NCBI GenBank assembly: GCA_003427395.1
Contig: BFEA01000087.1
Span: 2,947,329-2,973,055, forward strand
DNA length: 25,727 bases
Direction: 5' to 3'
Source of the DNA: Chara braunii
Lineage: Eukaryota > Streptophyta > Charophyceae > Charales > Characeae
Shown here: piece by piece, positions 1 to 10,480 of the stretch
How the letters are laid out: each line of letters begins with the position of its first letter
How positions within the stretch are numbered: the stretch's first letter is position 1
The notes under the pieces: generated by a model
The model's database searches: none
What the model was told of the DNA's origin: nothing
Seen by the model: the letters and a program-made list of their open reading frames with translations, nothing else
Program-made: the position numbers and the translations under genes

Positions 1-92
<92 letters not shown>
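1..92. repeat. (CT)n-(GT)n compound microsatellite
   Basis: About 31 CT units run directly into about 15 GT units. The same CT-then-TG architecture flanks the N gap at 11226-11430, so the window probably starts at a similar assembly break. Short reading frames here are products of the repeat. Confidence 0.97.
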
Positions 93-1467
<1,375 letters not shown>

Positions 1468-1749
1468 ACTTTACTCTTTATTGGAGCTGTAGGAAAATCC
1501 GCACAAATAGGACTCCATACTTGGTTACCGGACGCTATGGAGGGCCCTACCCCAGTATCAGCTCTGGTTCATGCAGCTACTATGGTAACAGCAGGTGTTT
1601 TCATGATGGCAAGGTGTTCTCCCTTATTTGAATACGCACCCAAGGCTTTAATTGTGATTACTTTTGTGGGAGCTATGACATCCTTTTTTGCGGCAACTAC
1701 AGGAATTTTACAAAATGATTTAAAAAGGGTTATTGCTTATTCTACTAGT
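1468..1749 (+). pseudogene. nad5: Mitochondrial nad5 fragment (nuclear insertion of organelle DNA)
   Basis: The frame beginning TTA at 1471 translates as about 93 codons of NADH dehydrogenase subunit 5, the antiporter-like membrane subunit of respiratory complex I. Diagnostic stretches are [40 protein letters not shown] and [16 protein letters not shown]; the [11 protein letters not shown] region is one of the most conserved parts of the family. A full Nad5 is over 600 residues, so this is a central piece without either end. It has no frameshift or stop, which suggests recent transfer. Similarity stops after the ACT of the family motif YSTCSQLGYM. The codons give the conserved residues directly, with no obvious need for C-to-U editing. 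It is almost certainly non-functional in the nucleus. The alternative, a misassembled piece of true mtDNA, is less likely because the flanks are nuclear repeat DNA. Confidence 0.9.
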
Positions 1750-1917
1750 TTCTTCTTTTTTACCACATTGCCTACTTTATTACCTTTAATTCTTTTTTGT
1801 ACTTCATATCAAACTGAGTACGAAGCTATGACTTTGTTCATGGGATATCTACTCTTGTTTTTTTTTTGCTATCCTATTCTTGTATCAACTACTTTACGAA
1901 ACCTAATAAGTCAATAA
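1750..1917 (+). other. In-frame hydrophobic, T-rich extension of the nad5 fragment
   Basis: The nad5 frame stays open for 55 further codons to a TAA at about 1915-1917. It encodes a Phe/Leu/Thr-rich, membrane-like sequence including [10 protein letters not shown] and [13 protein letters not shown]. It does not match the part of Nad5 that should follow. The T-rich base composition resembles the nad5 piece more than the DNA downstream, so it may be another organelle fragment joined during insertion. I cannot name it; the long frame could also be chance in T-rich DNA. Confidence 0.35.
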
Positions 1918-3047
1918 TATGAGAGCTGTAAAGTTGTCTCTTACCACTGGGCTATTTGCTGGGAACCCCTTTGAATCTTGGTCCTCCGAATTCTCACACT
2001 GAGGAACAATCCAAGATTCGGGGCAATCAGCAGGAAACCAGAGTTGTAATTCAATTGTCATGACGTTGAATATTTGGAATCGTTGATTACAACGAGTAGG
2101 ATCCTCAGAGGCTATATGCCCAGCAACCATTCTATCTCTCTGGTTGAAGATATAGGCCTTTGAGATAGCCACCACCACAACAGCCGGATCTGCAGGACAG
2201 TGCACCTCCAAGAAGCTCATGAGGAGGGTGGGAGGGGAGGGCCGTAGGGGTATTATGGAAGACATTTCGCCTGAAACACAGACATTTCCTCTCAGGCACC
2301 ACGGCGGAGCCTGTCGAATAGAGATCCCTGCTGACAATCAATCCTCCGTAGTACTAGGGAGCAAGCAATGCCGGTCAGCGTTTCTTTGGCCATACGGAAG
2401 CAAGCGTGAGTGTGGACATCATGTATCTAGTATCTGTTCTGATCAGTTTAATATCTGATCCGTGGTCCATCGGACCACAAAAAAAGGATCCGGACTGACG
2501 CCCCCCAGAATGGAGAAGGAGCCAGGACCTTATGGGCCTGTTTACATTTGCAGAAAAAAAAAGAAAAAAAAAAAAAAGAAAAAAACAACAACAACAACAA
2601 CAACAACAACGAGCTGGTGTGGCAGTTCAGACTGGCGCGATGGTTTGAGTATTCGAACTTGGAAAGCGCAACGGTTCCTACATCTCCGTATACTGGCATG
2701 CGGTTACTGTTGACATCAACAGTGATCCAATGAGCTTGACGGCACCACAAGGACTCTCACAAAAACAACTCGCAACCGGTTACCTGACAGTCCCAACCTC
2801 TGATTTACGCTGCTGCAGTGGACGACCTCAAAATCCACCCGTTTTCTGACTAGGCCGGGAAAACTCTCGCTTGACATCGCCACCACCATAAGGGAACTAC
2901 GAAAGAGACTTTGAAAAATGGGTTTGGGAAGTGAAAGCCCAGTGCGACTTACACAACCTGCTGAGTGTTTCCAAGTTTGGAAAATGACATTGTGTTGACG
3001 ACAGAGCAAGATGCAGGCACACTGGTCAAACGACGCCAGCACTACCA
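1918..3047. other. Non-coding stretch with simple repeats
   Basis: Holds an A-rich block at 2554-2584 and a (CAA)n run at 2585-2611. Forward-strand translation of 2730-3000 shows short phrases broken by stops, including one around 2905-2960 (NYERDFEKWVWEVKAQCDL) that looks like a decayed retroelement gag, but this is too weak to call. The minus strand of 1930-1965 contains TAGCCCAGTGGTAAGAG, a good match to a tRNA D-arm/A box, without a tRNA around it. Confidence 0.5.
2554..2611. repeat. Poly-A-rich tract and (CAA)n microsatellite
   Basis: An A-rich run with scattered G is followed by about nine CAA units (2585-2611). Confidence 0.95.
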
Positions 3048-3049
3048 CT

Positions 3050-3140
3050 ACCGTCTTCCCCCGAATAGAACATACGTCGGTCATTATGGCGGTACTTGGT
3101 CTCACTTTCAGTCTAGATGCCAGCCGTAATGCTCCGTACG
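3050..3140. mobile_element. Foldback MITE-like element, family A copy 1
   Basis: The left arm begins after a TA with CCGTCTTCCCCCGAATAGAA and continues to the family's GGTCATTATGG block. The centre contains the shared ACTTTCAGTCTAGATGCCAG segment. The right arm is degenerate, so the right boundary is approximate. There is no coding capacity. Confidence 0.75.
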
Positions 3141-3737
3141 GCGTACGCTCCATGTGGGATAGCATAACCTCGTGAGGCACCAGTAGATATTTGCGACAAC
3201 ACCGCTCTTGATTGCGATACGACTCGGTAAACTGTGCAGAGCTGTGCAAGGTGAAATGTCATTTTTTTGTGTTACAGAGAACCTGATTCCCAAAATTTTT
3301 CACAGTCGATAGGAGAAATAATAGACAATAGTCGCAAAGAAAAAGGGAACAAAGAAGTAAAATACAGTGGGATGTTGCTGCTGTGAGGAAACGTGGGAAG
3401 CTGGTGGTGAGGCCGCAACTGGACAACAGCAGTGGCGGTGGTTATGAAGGGTACGTTCTCGTGGTTGCAATTCTGACGACGCCTTTTCAAACATGGCGGT
3501 GAAGCACTACGCGACAAAGGGCATTGCTCTAGCGGAGGTTGGTCCTGTAAAAGGCTCCGGCTGATTTTCCAAAAGAAAAGGAAAAGATACGGTGGTGAGC
3601 AATCTTGATGATGGCCTACTTTGGGGACCATTCGCAGAGTACATGACATTGAAATCTGATCGGCGAAATCTGATCGGCCTTCTTCGGGGTGCCTCAGCAG
3701 TGAAAAACAGCCATTGACGCTGACGATGTCTACATTT

Positions 3738-4092
3738 TCCTTCCTCTACAATTTTTTTGCCCCGAGTTTTTCCAAAAATACGAGGCTTTCTGTCTTTCCG
3801 CACAGCCGTTAACACTGGAAACGATACAGAGCATGACGATTAGCATGCCCCCTGTGCAAGGACAGGGGGCATCTGTTAAAATTGGAACGATATATGCTCT
3901 GGATTCAGGGCATCTGTTAAAATTGGAACGATACACAGAAGCAAGATTGGCATGGCCGCTGCACAAGGATAAAGGATGAAAGGAGGACACGCGTAAATTG
4001 ACAAATGGTCCGGACGTAATTACCAAAAAGAAAAAGGAAAGAAGACGAAGACATATGAGGCTTTCCTTCCTCTACAATTTTTCGGCTCCGAG
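3738..4092. repeat. Cluster of short tandem and direct repeats
   Basis: Three copies of a roughly 25-40 bp unit (3803-3829, 3868-3892, 3909-3933) share the pattern GTTAAAATTGGAACGATA; the last two are nearly identical with a 41-bp period. TTCCTTCCTCTACAATTTTT followed by a CCGAG block occurs at 3738-3766 and again at 4063-4092. These look like old local duplications. Confidence 0.8.
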
Positions 4093-4142
4093 TTGAATCG
4101 GAAACATGAGGCAACTGCGCGCTTTAATAAATTTTCAATGTC

Positions 4143-4164
4143 TTTTTTTTTTTTTTTTTTTTTT
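4143..4164. repeat. Poly-T run (22 nt)
   Basis: Homopolymer T tract, possibly a retroposon tail on the minus strand, but no adjacent element is recognised. Confidence 0.9.
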
Positions 4165-4207
4165 CTCAATGTCGAACTACCATTGGTTGATATTTTTTCA
4201 AATCACA

Positions 4208-4363
4208 CCCATGGTAAGCGTAATTTTAGGAAAGCAGGTCAAAAGGGTGACAAAGTTCGATGGCAAGACGTGGACGGGACGGAACCTCTGCTATGCGTTG
4301 CCATGGTCAGGTAGTCGACTACCATGGTTACTTTAAGCGTAATTTTTGTGAAGCAGGCCTAAA
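4208..4363. repeat. Imperfect direct repeat, about 115-bp period
   Basis: The block CCATGGTAAGCGTAATTTT...AAGCAGGTC at 4208-4243 recurs with small indels at 4321-4363. Confidence 0.75.
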
Positions 4364-4383
4364 GTAGATAAGTAGGAGGAGAC

Positions 4384-4408
4384 GACATGACATGACATGA
4401 CATGACAT
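4384..4408. repeat. (GACAT)n pentanucleotide repeat
   Basis: About five units of GACAT/ATGAC in tandem. Confidence 0.9.
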
Positions 4409-4868
4409 TAACAGTGGATTCCAACCAGGGATTGCCAATGTGTGTAGTACTGTGAACCTGCTTCGAAAAGGTGGGCTGGCATGCAAGTTGAGCTTGGCAA
4501 TAATGACAGGTCATGACATGTGGTGGATGTCATCATAACCGCAACTGTGATTCAGAGATAACAAATTGACCCACCGCAGCTACGCCCGCAGTGCACCTCG
4601 AGCTGTTGTCGCAGTGCAGAGACATGGACATGCACGGCCTGAAATCTCCAGCCATGATTGATGAGAGAGAGAGAGAGAGAGCAAAGAGATGGCATAACTG
4701 CGTAGCGGCATTTAGATTGATATGTTTTCGCCCTCCTGGATAATGGCATCCTCGCCGCCCTCCTCTTGATCCTGCTACCCCTCTATCCTAGTAGCGCTTT
4801 AAAGATGAAGAAAAAGAGAGAGAGAGTCATCATTGTCCCCACCACCATTGTAGTTGCTGTCACCTTCT
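4409..4868. other. Non-coding stretch
   Basis: Short GA run at 4664-4680 and an A/G-rich tract at 4805-4826. No recognised gene. Confidence 0.5.
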
Positions 4869-5168
4869 TGTGTGTGTGTGTGTGTCTGTGTCTGTGTGCG
4901 CGTGTCTGTGCGTGCGGGTGCGCATTCGCCAATTTGTGTGTGCATGTGTACGTGATCGATTGATAGATTGACGGCTTGTGTGTGTGTGTGTATGATTTGA
5001 CGTTGAGAAAATCCATATGCCCTGGCTGAAGGCCACGGCTCTCGCCAAAGGTCACTTGCGTCAGTGTCATCATATTCGCTATACACAACTCCACAAAGAA
5101 AAGCATGATCATTGTGACAGACTGCCTCATCAGGAGACTGTCTGTGTCTATGTCCGTGTGTGTGTGCG

Positions 5169-5229
<61 letters not shown>
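4869..5229. repeat. TG-rich and (GA)n microsatellite block
   Basis: (TG)n with interruptions at 4869-4925 and 4977-4992, then GT-rich sequence leading into (GA)n at 5171-5229. On the minus strand this is again a CT-then-CA compound array. The long minus-strand frames over it encode only Thr/His and Ser/Leu runs. Confidence 0.95.
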
Positions 5230-5539
5230 TGAGAGTCTCCATGCCTCCAAAGTCAATTTCTTTAGCATTGTCTTTTTCCCTGCCCGTCATTGTCTTTTTT
5301 TTTTGGGTGGTGGGCGGGGGGGTGGGGGGTGGCAAATGCTCCAATCTATATTCGTGGAGAGCAGCACGTGCTGGAAACCAGGTCCAGCGTCCCATAAGGA
5401 CATTTACAGCTTCAACAAGGATCCTTTTTGAGAAAGAGTTGAGAGGACCTCCTCGTCATCGTTTTCCATAATTCCAAATCCCCTTTCCAGAGAAAAAGAG
5501 TAGTACTATGTGGACGGGGATTACTTTGGAGGGGTTTTT
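5230..5539. other. Non-coding stretch
   Basis: Includes a short T run followed by a G-rich tract (5297-5332). No recognised gene. Confidence 0.5.
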
Positions 5540-6590
5540 TTCTGGGCATGCTGCATGGTCCTCCTCGTTCCCCATCATACCCTCCTACTAGCCACATGCT
5601 CCTCATCATCAAAGCATCTTCCTCCTTCATTGTAGCACCCACCTCCTCTGTCATCCTCCTGTGTTGTAGCGTCCTCCCCCTTCTTCATCATAATCGCTTT
5701 CCTCCTCCTCGCTCTCCTCCATCACAGCGCCCTGCTCTTCCATCCTCCTCCTCTTCCTCCTCCTCCTCCTTGTCCATTGCAGGCTCCCCCTCCTCTGTTA
5801 TAGGCTCTTCCGAGTCCTAGTTTTCCAAGCGTTGAAAATGCGTGTGTACATGAAAAATGTGCTTCCAATTGGTTAACAAATCTCCAATCCTCCGTTGCCA
5901 CCTCCTCTCGTCGTCACCACATGGCGCCCGAAAGAAAAAATCATCAAACCTCCTCCATAGCATTGACCACCTCCTCATCATCACTGCTGCTGCCGGAAAG
6001 AACAAAACACTGAGCCTGCTATATACTTGTACCTCCTTTCCTGCTTCTCTGCCATGCTGCTTAGAGTTTTTTTTTTTTTTTTTTTTTGCCTATGAGCCTG
6101 CAGTCTTTGTTCGCAAAATATTCGACAACGTTGCTTGTGCTGATGTGGCGAAAAAACTCCGAATTTTGGGCCTTCCATTAACCGTCTCTTCAGGTCCTCC
6201 TACTTTTCATTGTGAGCTCTTCCTCCTCATTGTTGGTGTGGCGCCGGAAAGATAAAAAAAATTGAACCTGCTATGCACTTGAACCTGCTATGCACTTGTA
6301 CCTCCTCCTCCTCTCCATAGCAAACCTGCTATGTACTTATCTCTCCTTCTCCTCCTCCTCTTTCATTGCAGGTTCCCCCGCCTCCTCTTTCATTGCAGGC
6401 TTTTCCTCCTCCGCTGTGGCCTCCCCGTTGTCACCCCATGGCATTGGAAAGAAACAAAATCTACCCCGAGCTCCTCCTCCTCGCTGTCGTAGCCACATCC
6501 CCCTCCTCCATTGTAACCTCCTCCTCCTCCTCCTCCTCCTCCTCCTCCTTCTCCATCGTAGACCCCCCCTCCTCCGTCGTAGGCCCTTCC
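5540..6590 (-). repeat. CTC/GAG-rich interrupted minisatellite with 3-nt periodicity
   Basis: The plus strand is strongly pyrimidine-rich with recurring CCTCCTCCTC blocks, interspersed CCTGCTATGCACTTGTACC units (best seen at 6263-6330) and a T21 run at 6067-6087. Read on the minus strand, parts give glutamate-rich repeats such as GEPAMDKEEEEEEEE (about 5750-5795) and KPAMKEEAGEPAMKEEEE (about 6350-6405). The frame is broken repeatedly, so this is either a decayed acidic-repeat coding sequence or a triplet minisatellite that happens to read as Glu. Long homopurine/homopyrimidine asymmetry of this sort can adopt triplex DNA. Confidence 0.7.
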
Positions 6591-6747
6591 TACTTCGGGC
6601 CAGAATGAGAATGGATCTTTCCCTTTAACATGGAGGGATGCACATACTTCGGGGTCCTCCAAAAAGTCCTGCACCCCCGCAACATCGAGGGATGCACATA
6701 CTTCGGGCCCGAATGAGAATGAATCTTTCCCTGGAACATCGAGGGAT
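6591..6747. repeat. Direct repeat flanking the atp6 insertion
   Basis: ACTTCGGGCCAGAATGAGAA...ATCTTTCCC is present at about 6592-6625 and again at about 6700-6731. The linked block AACATCGAGGGATGCACATA occurs in whole or part at 6628, 6681 and 6736. The last copy breaks off within AACATCGAGGGAT, exactly where atp6 similarity begins. Confidence 0.85.
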
Positions 6748-6909
6748 AGTTTTACAGTGACAAGTCATTTTGTGGTCACCTTTGGTCTTTCATTATCTCT
6801 TTTTATTGGGCTTGCTATTCTGGGATTTCAAACTCATGGACTTCATTTTTTGAGTGTTTTATTAACTCAAGGCGTACCTTTGCCACTAGCACCTTTTTTA
6901 GTACTTTTG
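6748..6909 (+). pseudogene. atp6: Mitochondrial atp6 fragment
   Basis: 54 codons of ATP synthase F0 subunit a, the proton-channel subunit of complex V. They begin SFTVTSHFVVTFGLSLSLFI and continue through GFQTHGLHFLS and QGVPLPLAPFLVLL, a block characteristic of plant and algal Atp6. Full proteins are about 240 residues or more; here the next expected motif (ELISYCFRALSLGIRLFAN) is lost, though a faint echo (CSFRA) follows. No stop or frameshift occurs within the matching part. The left junction lies inside a local repeat unit (see 6591-6747). It is an organelle-to-nucleus fragment with no promoter or transit peptide, so almost certainly not expressed as protein. Confidence 0.9.
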
Positions 6910-7415
6910 CACATGCTTCAGGCCTGTTCTTTCAGGGCCACTCCAGATTTCTCCCGAACGTGCTATGTTCTGGTATTCATTCAAACATGACTGCACTCTA
7001 TACTTGGTGGGCCCTCGAAAAGCGAGGACTGTTGTTGCATTTTAAATTAATAGTATATAATATATATGTGATTCGCTTTAGGAGCAGAGTGATTATACTT
7101 CTGCTTGTGGCCCAAAAATCGCCTTCAATACACTGTCAGCTGTATCCACCATATGCTATTCTATTATGTTTGGGGTAAGACAGTAGCAAGGTACCTACCT
7201 GCTGTAAAATACTTTTAAAACATGGCATATCCCCTTCCGCGCAGTGGGGCCAGTGCATGAGCTCTTATTTGTGGCTGTAGATAGGGGGACGAGTGTCTCT
7301 GTTGATCACTGTCAGCATGGAACGGGAGTGACAGCAGGCCGCAGCGAGGCAGGCAAAATGAAGTAGGAAGACCCTACAGGCCTGCGGCGACACAGGCAAA
7401 ATGAAGTGAGACCCA
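6910..7415. other. Non-coding stretch
   Basis: AT-rich part at 7030-7080. A short duplicated phrase, CAGGCAAAATGAAGT, lies after GC-rich sequence at about 7350-7366 and 7392-7408. A related ACCCTACGGGCCCGCAG block recurs at about 15000-15017. No recognised gene. Confidence 0.5.
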
Positions 7416-7508
7416 TTAACGTCTACGGTTCATTGTCGTGCATCTCGCCTGAAAGTTGCTCCAAATGCTTGTGCTATAATGATTGTGCTTTGTATGCAGG
7501 GGAAGATA
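7416..7508. mobile_element. Foldback MITE-like element, family A copy 2
   Basis: Shows the family centre (GCATCTCGCCTGAAAGTTGC then CCAAATGC) and the right arm GCTATAATGATTG...GCAGGGGAAGATA. The left arm is recognisable (CGGTTCATTGTCGTGCATCT) but its outer end is worn. Confidence 0.65.
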
Positions 7509-7593
7509 GCACGAGCATACATTCCTGCTATGTTTGTGCTTAGGAAACATGAAACTGGTCCTGCAGGTGGCCAGGTTAACACTTTCGTAAACC

Positions 7594-7633
7594 GCCACGA
7601 TCTTTCCCACTGTTGGGAGAAGTGGGAATATGC
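7594..7633 (+). repeat. Dispersed repeat family B, copy 1
   Basis: Pattern AACC.CCAC.A.CTTTCCCA.TGTTGGGA.AAGTGGGA.TATG, with an internal TTTCCCA/TGGGAAA-type hairpin. It is shared with 14880-14923 and, more weakly, 18724-18766. All three can be read in one frame as N-H-x-L-S/N-x-C-(W)-E/K-K-x-E/D-Y, so it may be a remnant of a dispersed coding element. Confidence 0.55.
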
Positions 7634-7821
7634 CGTACCAGCATACGCTGCATATCTTGGGGCCGGGCCAAATGGCACCCGCCCTTGATAGTTCTCATCG
7701 GCGGCCGCCATTTCGTTTTGGCCTCTGAAACGTGCAGGGACCCCACCCCGCGTATAACACCCTGAGGGTGAATGTACACAAGCCGCTTTCCCATACGATA
7801 CAGTCTTCCTTCCTCGATTAT

Positions 7822-8116
7822 GATAGTGGGAGAGGAATACATTATTCCCTTCGCGGTGACGGTGTGTTTTGTTGAAATAAACTTCGAACATCATTTCAAC
7901 CGAGGCCTTCCTCCTTCGTTCAAGGAAGACAGTAACTGAAGGTTGCGTTAGGCTCCGGCAAACAGCCAGCCACCGTACCGCTACTGCAATAGAGAACTCG
8001 CCGTGCTGACGGAAGACAATATCCCAAGGTCGCGCTCCAGCAAAAGCCACCGTCGCAATAGAAAACTCGTTCCCTCTCTCCCAAAGAAGGGAATAATGTA
8101 TTCCTCTCCCACTACC
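7822..8116. repeat. Inverted repeat with about 29-bp near-perfect arms
   Basis: TAGTGGGAGAGGAATACATT...CCCTTC (about 7824-7852) is the reverse complement of GAAGGGAATAATG...CTCTCCCACTA (about 8086-8114). About 230 bp lies between, itself containing a direct repeat of CAATAGA.AACTCG (about 7987 and 8057). The right arm abuts a family A element at 8114. It could be the ends of an unknown foldback element. Confidence 0.75.
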
Positions 8117-8200
8117 ATCTTCCACCAAATACAACAACACAGGCCAGGAAAAATATGCATTCAGTATCAGGGTGCATTATGTTCGGCAGGGGGGAATACT
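8114..8200. mobile_element. Foldback MITE-like element, family A copy 3 (degenerate)
   Basis: The left arm after a TA reads CCATCTTCCACCAAATACAA. The right arm has CAGTATCAGGGTGCATTATG and TTCGGCAGGGGGGAATACT, matching the right arm of the clean copy at 21848-21937 (GGGTGCGTTGTGTTCGGGGG). Confidence 0.6.
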
Positions 8201-8397
8201 GTGGCGACTGTGGTGTTTTCTTGCCTAGTAAAGGAAATGAAGATAACGTCAGCCTTCATCCTTAAAAGGGATGTGCCGCGGCCAGTATTTTCGTCATCCT
8301 TAAAAAGGAAGCACCAAGCACCGAACCCATCCATCCTTGCAGCCTTGCTCGTGCTTGCATGGAATTGAATCGGCACACTCAGCAACAAGAGTGGGGT

Positions 8398-8575
8398 TGG
8401 TGTTCATCTGATTCCAACCAGGATTTGAACGATGGCACAGTGCACAAAGCTGGGGGTAAGCCCTATATTTTAGGGAATCTGCTAACATCTGCAATGATGA
8501 CACTGTGCACAAAAGTGGGTGCAACCCTCCCCCCCCTTATATTTTATTTATGGTGTTCATCTGATTCCAATCAGG
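8398..8575. repeat. Direct repeat, 153-bp period
   Basis: TGGTGTTCATCTGATTCCAA.CAGG at 8398-8422 recurs at 8551-8575. A second pair (about 8434-8474 and 8499-8546, around CAGTGCACAAA/CTGTGCACAAA and TATATTTTA) lies between. Confidence 0.85.
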
Positions 8576-8647
8576 GCCTGCACTCATGCTCATTCACTGA
8601 CACTGACGTTTGTAATTTTGTATTAACATTCAGCCACATGCGCTGGG

Positions 8648-8648
<1 letters not shown>

Positions 8649-8715
<67 letters not shown>
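8649..8715. repeat. Poly-T run (67 nt)
   Basis: Very long uninterrupted T tract, the minus-strand equivalent of a poly-A tail. The right-hand flank (8716 on) would be the retroposed body if it is a tail, but nothing there is recognised. The length is likely to be uncertain in the assembly. Confidence 0.95.
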
Positions 8716-8717
<2 letters not shown>

Positions 8718-9910
8718 CACTAGGTGAGTATATCATTGAGCCTCATGCTTCCGTTCACGTCTCCATAAATTGGGTGACGATGACTCTTTCGTTAGACTTT
8801 CAACTATAAAACTTCCACAGCGTCCTTCACGTATCATCATCATGATCGAATTTACCGCACCCAGATCATTTGATATTCCATCTTAATTACGAAGAATTAC
8901 ACAGGTCAACGGTACACCCCCATGCAGCCGGTACAGTTCACACTGTGTACATCGTTCGACCTCTCCCCACGAGTCCACACACAACATACACGTGACGAAA
9001 TCCTGGTGATTTCCTGCCCTCTTACCGTCACTGAACCCTACAGCAAATCCAAAAAAGTTCACATTGACAGCAAGTAACACTAAACTCGAATGGCCATCGC
9101 ACCACCGCCCCGTTGCCCCATCACCCCAATCCAAGGAATTTGCCCCATCACCCCAATCCAAGGAATTTGGTAAAGGGGAGACATCAAGGGAAGGCATGTA
9201 AACCTCCAAGGAGGGGGAAAAGGGGGCCTGGTTGGGGGGGGGGGGGGAGGAGAAGACAGGGCGCTGCAAATGATGACTGTGGGTGCTGATCACGATCAAT
9301 AATTAACTGTTCGGTGGAAGGTGCACCCCGGATCTGCAAGTGGACCTGAAAGATAATCCCCATGGGTAATCCCCATGTGGGTTCATTGCGCAACTTGGTT
9401 CTGTTTCCTCGATCCAGCTCGTTACTCCGAACCAGCTGTCAATCGAAAAACCCTTTTATCAAAGGAATCCTGGCCCCAGCTGGCTATGGTGGACATCCAC
9501 TGGTATGGAGCAGAGCAAGCAGGATCACAGTTTCAAGATTGCAGACAAGCCAGCAGTGGCACCTGGCTCCGGTTCGGGGGCCAGACTTACAGAGCCAGCT
9601 ACTTCGGGAAAGGAAGGACTAACGGGAGGGAGTCGCTAGGGCGTTGGCATCAATCTGGTGGCCGGGTGGTCCAGGCCGAAGATGCGGCTCAATGCCCAAG
9701 AGTGCGCTATTATTCTTTGTTTTCAACTATCTGAATATATGCGCAGTTAACCCCCACCTGCGCAGTTAACCTTGGCAGGTAACGGGGCAATCAATGCCAG
9801 CAGGTCCTTGTTATATTCCAGGGGACGCTGGACCCATTTTCCAGCAGGTGCTGCTCCCCACCAATAGAATGGAGCAACCAGGATTCTCGCTAAGGGGGCT
9901 GCTGTCATCA
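8716..9910. other. Non-coding stretch, no gene recognised
   Basis: Contains a perfect 27-bp-period tandem duplication (9115-9168, GCCCCATCACCCCAATCCAA unit), a G14 run (9234-9247) and small duplications at about 9356-9376 and 9740-9772. Overlapping open frames of 69-138 codons exist but show no family motif. Confidence 0.5.
9115..9168. repeat. Tandem duplication, 27-bp period
   Basis: Two identical copies of a 27-bp unit starting GCCCCATCACCCC. Confidence 0.95.
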
Positions 9911-10200
9911 CCTCTCCTAGCGAGGAACCTAATTTTCTGGGGGGAAAAAGGATAAAGGGGAGAGATTATGGTTCAGACAAGAGGGTTCAAACACAACTGG
10001 CATGGTTCCTCTCCTAGCGAGGAACCTGGTTCAAACAAGACTGGCATGGTTCAAACACAACTGGCGTGGTTCCTCTCCTAGCGAGGAACCCGGTTCCACT
10101 GGCATGGTTCAAACTCGACTGGCATGGGCCTCTCCTAGCAAGGAACCTGCTTCAAACAAGACTGGCATGGTTCAAACAAGACTACGGCTCAAACAAGAAT
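9911..10200. repeat. Tandem array with palindromic units and ACTGGCATGGTTCAAACA repeats
   Basis: The core CCTCTCCTAGCGAGGAACC occurs at 9911-9929, 10004-10026, 10068-10090 and, with one change, 10128-10147. At 10004 and 10068 it is preceded by GGTT, giving a perfect 8-bp stem (GGTTCCTC/GAGGAACC) around a 7-nt loop TCCTAGC. Between the cores, ACTGGCATGGTTCAAACA-type units are repeated about seven times. Open frames across it merely reflect repeat periodicity. Confidence 0.9.
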
Positions 10201-10331
10201 GTCACTATGGTTCAAACAAAAAAACACTGGCATTTGTGCAGAAGAGTGGCACTGTCATGTCATTCAAGCAGACAGGGCCACAGACAATGCTTTCAATTCA
10301 TCAACCAAGTGTTATATATTCACAAGAGAGA

Positions 10332-10480
10332 GATACAAGCGTGCTAGAATCGACGAGTTTACCATTGATTTTAGTGATTTATCAATTTATTTACTGCACA
10401 GACCTGACCATATACATCTGGGCCAGGTAGACAGTGCTCAGCCTTGACTTTTGGTTAAACCACCAGTACATTTCGAGAAC
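10332..10480 (+). repeat. Dispersed direct repeat C, copy 1
   Basis: About 75% identical by eye to 10691-10835. The shared part runs from ATACAAGCGT through ATTTATCAATTT to GTAGACAGT and a TTGACTT block. In one frame both copies read D-E/K-F-x-x-x-F-S/N-D-L-S-I-Y/S-L-L-H-R with several synonymous differences, hinting at former coding sequence. Confidence 0.7.

Noticed and set aside
1930-1965. tRNA D-arm-like sequence on the minus strand
   Set aside because: The A box is good but no acceptor, anticodon or T stems could be paired, so no tRNA gene.
2625-2700. Possible tRNA/SINE head (TGGCGCGATGGTTTGAG ... CGGTTCC)
   Set aside because: Box spacing is plausible, but the T stem does not pair and no second copy was seen.
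2716-3249. 177-codon minus-strand frame
   Set aside because: It contains a MITE copy and no recognisable domain.
4783-5395. Long minus-strand reading frames (161 and 198 codons)
   Set aside because: They consist mostly of Thr/His and Ser/Leu runs from (CA)n and (CT)n microsatellites and have no protein family features.
7430-8140. 236-codon minus-strand frame
   Set aside because: It spans an inverted repeat, an internal direct repeat and part of a MITE; its length comes from repeat structure and no domain is recognisable.
9911-10200. CRISPR-like array
   Set aside because: Only four palindromic cores with irregular, mutually similar spacers, in a eukaryotic context without cas genes.
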